Below the pieces are notes generated by a model that was not told the origin of the DNA, did not search any database, and saw only the letters and a program-made list of their open reading frames with translations. Shown here piece by piece: positions 6,784-8,720 of a DNA stretch of 8,720 nucleotides. The stretch comes from Deltaproteobacteria bacterium (GTDB lineage Bacteria > Desulfobacterota > DSM-4660 > Desulfatiglandales > HGW-15). The stretch lies in assembly GCA_030671095.1 (NCBI GenBank), contig DAOVAK010000083.1, positions 1-8,720 of the forward strand, in the 5' to 3' direction. Position numbers and translations under genes: made by a program. Each line of letters begins with the position of its first letter. Position 1 is the stretch's first letter.

Positions 6784-7803
6784 GTGAAAAGGGATCCGTT
6801 ACCCACGGGAAAACTGGACGTTCACCTTCTTGGTAAGTTACTCAAACAATATGCCATAGCTGATGAAAGCGTCCTTTTGGGCCCGGGGGTGGGAGAGGAC
6901 GCGGCTGCTATAGACTTGGGCGATAAGGTTCTCATCGTGGCCACGGATCCCATCACCTTTGCCACCCATGAGATCGGCTACTACAGTGTCATGGTCAATG
7001 CCAATGACGTGGCCACCACCGGGGCCGAGCCGAGATGGTATACGGTCACTATTCTCCTGCCCGAAAAAGACGCCTCCGAAAGCCTGGTGGATCGTATTTT
7101 TGAGCAGATCCATCGGGCCTGTGAGACGTTGCATATCTCTGTCATTGGGGGACATACGGAAATAACCTATGGCCTTGATCGTCCCATTCTTGTGGGCCAG
7201 ATGATGGGTGAGGTGCAGAAAGAGGCATTGATTACCACGGCAGGGGCAGAACCCGGAGACGTTATCCTCCTGAGTAAAGGGATCTGTATTGAGGGGACTT
7301 CGCTTATCGCGCGTGAAATGGAGAGAGATCTGTCTTCTCGCGGCGTGTCCCGGGATCTTGTTGAGCGGGCCCAACGTTTTCTCTTTGAGCCGGGGATTGG
7401 TGTGGTGGAGGAAGCCCGATTGGCCTGCCAAGCAGGTGGCGTTCACGCCATGCATGACCCTACGGAAGGGGGGCTGGCCAATGGGCTACATGAGCTGGCC
7501 ATGGCAGCCGGCGTTGCCGTTGAAGTGGAGATTGACCGGATTCCCGTCTATGAGGAATCGCAAGTCCTTTGTGAGACCTATGAGCTGAACCCCCTGGGCG
7601 TCATTGCTTCAGGCTCCCTTCTCATTACGGCATCTCCGCCTGGCGCTGAGAAGATATTGGACAGGGCAGATCGGGGTGGTGTGGCCATGAGCAGAATCGG
7701 CCGCGTCATGGGGCGCGGAACGCCTTCTGTGACCATGCTAACCCCAGAAGGAGACGCACCGCTTCCTTACTTTGACAGGGATGAAGTGGTAAAGATATTA
7801 TGA
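6784..7803 (+). CDS. HypE/PurM-like AIR synthase-related protein lacking the HypE C-terminal cysteine
   Basis: The 339-residue protein has the AIR-synthase (PurM/SelD/HypE/ThiL) two-domain layout. GPGVGEDAAAID (33-44), ATDPIT (53-58) and NDVATTGAEPRW (74-85) belong to the N-terminal ATP-binding domain. GGHTE lies at 122-126, and HDPTEGGLANGLHEL (224-238) belongs to the C-terminal domain. Overall it is closest to HypE, which dehydrates the carbamoyl on its own C-terminal cysteine to make the cyanide ligand of [NiFe]-hydrogenases. Here the chain ends in EVVKIL with no terminal cysteine, so that chemistry is unlikely; another ATP-dependent reaction is expected. No other hyp gene is nearby. Start: GTG 6784 has GGGGAG eight bases upstream. 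An in-frame GTG at 6775 would overlap the HAD stop as GTGA and add three residues. Either way the two genes are tightly coupled. Function unknown; family call firm. Confidence 0.82.
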   Translation: MKRDPLPTGKLDVHLLGKLLKQYAIADESVLLGPGVGEDAAAIDLGDKVLIVATDPITFATHEIGYYSVMVNANDVATTGAEPRWYTVTILLPEKDASESLVDRIFEQIHRACETLHISVIGGHTEITYGLDRPILVGQMMGEVQKEALITTAGAEPGDVILLSKGICIEGTSLIAREMERDLSSRGVSRDLVERAQRFLFEPGIGVVEEARLACQAGGVHAMHDPTEGGLANGLHELAMAAGVAVEVEIDRIPVYEESQVLCETYELNPLGVIASGSLLITASPPGAEKILDRADRGGVAMSRIGRVMGRGTPSVTMLTPEGDAPLPYFDRDEVVKIL

Positions 7804-7834
7804 AAAGCATTGTCCAACCTATCCCTACCTATTC

Positions 7835-7866
7835 AATTCCTTAATCCCTTAATTCCTTGATTTCTC
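7835..7866. repeat. Degenerate 8-bp tandem repeat (AATTCCTT type)
   Basis: Four adjoining octamers read AATTCCTT, AATCCCTT, AATTCCTT and the diverged GATTTCTC, beginning 32 bp after the HypE-like stop codon. No hairpin terminator was seen for the upstream gene. The placement parallels the heptamer array after the ACR3 gene. Confidence 0.7.
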
Positions 7867-7892
7867 AATCGTAGCTAAGTGTCGAGTATTCC

Positions 7893-7921
7893 TTGACATT
7901 TCAATGAAATTAGGGTATTTT
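7893..7921 (+). promoter_or_regulatory. Sigma70-type promoter for the repeat/zinc-ribbon gene
   Basis: A perfect -35 TTGACA (7893-7898) is followed after 17 bases by TATTTT (7916-7921), four of six matches to the -10 consensus. Transcription would start near 7928, about 100 bases before ATG 8029. The spacer begins with the dyad TTTCA-A-TGAAA, echoing the dyad in the minus-strand promoter at 4347-4374. Confidence 0.55.
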
Positions 7922-7930
7922 ATTAGGTGT

Positions 7931-8003
7931 CGATCAGGCGTGGCTCGCTTGTTTGAGGCGCCTACGGCCCCATAAAAGGGGTTTGAGGTACCCAAACAGA
8001 TCG
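7931..8003 (+). promoter_or_regulatory. Possible structured 5' leader (multibranch fold)
   Basis: Short complementary segments nest neatly between the predicted start of transcription and the gene. CGATC (7931-7935) with GATCG (7999-8003) closes the region. Inside are AGGCG (7936-7940) with CGCCT (7959-7963), CCCC (7968-7971) with GGGG (7978-7981), and TTTG (7982-7985) with CAAA (7993-7996). The direct repeat GTTTGAGG occurs at 7951 and 7981. Every helix is only 4-5 bp, so chance cannot be excluded. I recognise no known riboswitch. Confidence 0.25.
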
Positions 8004-8028
8004 TAAGTTTTGTGTGAGGTTTCAGGTT

Positions 8029-8720
8029 ATGGGCAACGGATCATACCAACTCATTCTCGAAGGCGTGGCCGAGGGCTTTGATTTGGAGGAGGTGAAAGCG
8101 AAGCTGGCTGCGTTTTTCAAAATAAAACCCGAGAAAGTGGAAGCTTTCTTCGGGGGGAAACCGGTCGCGGTCAAAAAGGGGTTGGATAAGGAGACGGCCT
8201 TGAAATACAAATCCGTCTTCGATCTTGCCGGTGCCACATGTCGCATTGAGGGATTGGAGGATGAGGTCCCCGCTCATATGATCGAAGAGCTGGAAGGCGC
8301 TGATGGAGAAGATGATATTCCCGCTCACATGATTGAAGATAGACCATATGCTGAGGAAAAAGAAGATGATATTCCTGCTCATATGATCGAACAAGGAATC
8401 GACACGCAGGAAGAAGATGGCATTCCCGCTCGCAGGATAGAAGAAGCAGCAGACGCTTCAAAAGCGAGTGAAGAAAAGTCCATGGTCTGCCCAAAATGCG
8501 GGTACGAACAGGCAGAGGCGCGCACATGCGTACGATGTGGCGTTGTTGTGGACAGATTCTTGAAGCTGATGGAGAAGAAAGAGAGGGAGCGGCAAGAAGA
8601 GGAAGAACAAGAAGAAGTACAACCGGAACTGCCAAAGACAGCTTTAGGAATAGACAAGAAATTTTACGAGCAAGTCGCTGAACAGGAGAAAAAGGCCACA
8701 GACCGAACAGGGTTTATCAG
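8029..8720 (+). CDS. Zinc-ribbon protein with four IPAHMIE repeats (partial, runs off the window)
   Basis: The open frame from ATG 8029 has no stop before the window ends: 230 codons are visible. GAGGT at 8016-8020, eight bases upstream, supports the start. Residues 1-75 form a small alpha/beta domain (YQLILEGVAEGF, then FKIKPEKVEAFFGGKPVAVK). It resembles the N-terminal segment found ahead of zinc ribbons or membrane domains (RDD- or DUF805-like) in some proteobacterial proteins; this is recalled similarity, not tested. Residues 80-138 carry four repeats, VPAHMIE (80), IPAHMIE (97), IPAHMIE (115) and IPARRIE (132), spaced 17-18 residues and joined by Asp/Glu-rich linkers. Cys154, Cys157, Cys167 and Cys170 (CPKCG and CVRCG) form a zinc ribbon. 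Residues about 175-198 are a highly charged probable helix or coiled coil. No signal peptide or membrane segment is seen so far, but the C-terminus is missing and could contain one. It has its own predicted promoter. Function unknown. Confidence 0.8.
   Translation, partial: MGNGSYQLILEGVAEGFDLEEVKAKLAAFFKIKPEKVEAFFGGKPVAVKKGLDKETALKYKSVFDLAGATCRIEGLEDEVPAHMIEELEGADGEDDIPAHMIEDRPYAEEKEDDIPAHMIEQGIDTQEEDGIPARRIEEAADASKASEEKSMVCPKCGYEQAEARTCVRCGVVVDRFLKLMEKKERERQEEEEQEEVQPELPKTALGIDKKFYEQVAEQEKKATDRTGFI

Noticed and set aside
6838..7455. A 205-codon minus-strand frame opposite the HypE-like gene.
   Set aside because: The plus strand encodes a clear AIR-synthase-family protein here; the antisense translation shows no family motif.

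Overview
The window looks like a chromosomal stretch of an anaerobic Desulfobacterota-type bacterium (the former Deltaproteobacteria). This is an inference from gene content, not a database match. The supporting signs are two ADP-forming acyl-CoA synthetase alpha subunits, a HypE-like AIR-synthase protein, moderate GC, E. coli-like TTGACA promoters and short AT-rich tandem repeats just after stop codons.

Layout. (1) 3-119, +: the last 38 codons of a protein resembling ketopantoate reductase. (2) 210-1628, +: a first ADP-forming acyl-CoA synthetase alpha subunit. (3) 4226-1583, -: a two-gene operon with a second alpha subunit followed after 4 bp by a metallo-beta-lactamase-fold hydrolase, whose 3' end overlaps gene 2 tail to tail by 46 bp. 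(4) 4227-4668: a divergent intergenic region. It holds a strong-looking minus-strand promoter, a leader with a terminator-like hairpin and a possible antiterminator, and several palindromes upstream of the next gene. (5) 4669-5760, +: an ACR3-type arsenite efflux permease. (6) 5761-6124: non-coding, with a heptamer tandem repeat and two hairpins. (7) 6125-7803, +: a HAD-family phosphatase followed by a HypE/PurM-like protein that lacks the C-terminal cysteine of true HypE. (8) 7804-8028: an octamer tandem repeat, a second strong-looking promoter and a potentially structured 5' leader. (9) 8029 to the window end, +: an incomplete gene for a small N-terminal domain, four copies of an IPAHMIE-type repeat, a four-cysteine zinc ribbon and a charged helix.

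How the genes relate. The synthetase alpha subunits and the MBL hydrolase point to acyl-CoA/thioester energy metabolism. Neither alpha protein carries the ATP-grasp (beta) half, so the partner must be encoded outside the window. The ACR3 permease is alone, with no arsR or arsC beside it. The HAD and HypE-like genes are adjacent enough to be co-translated. I see no rRNA, tRNA, CRISPR array, insertion sequence or phage gene. No clearly new multi-gene system stands out. The best candidates for new biology are the repeat protein at the right edge and the leader RNA before the second synthetase gene.
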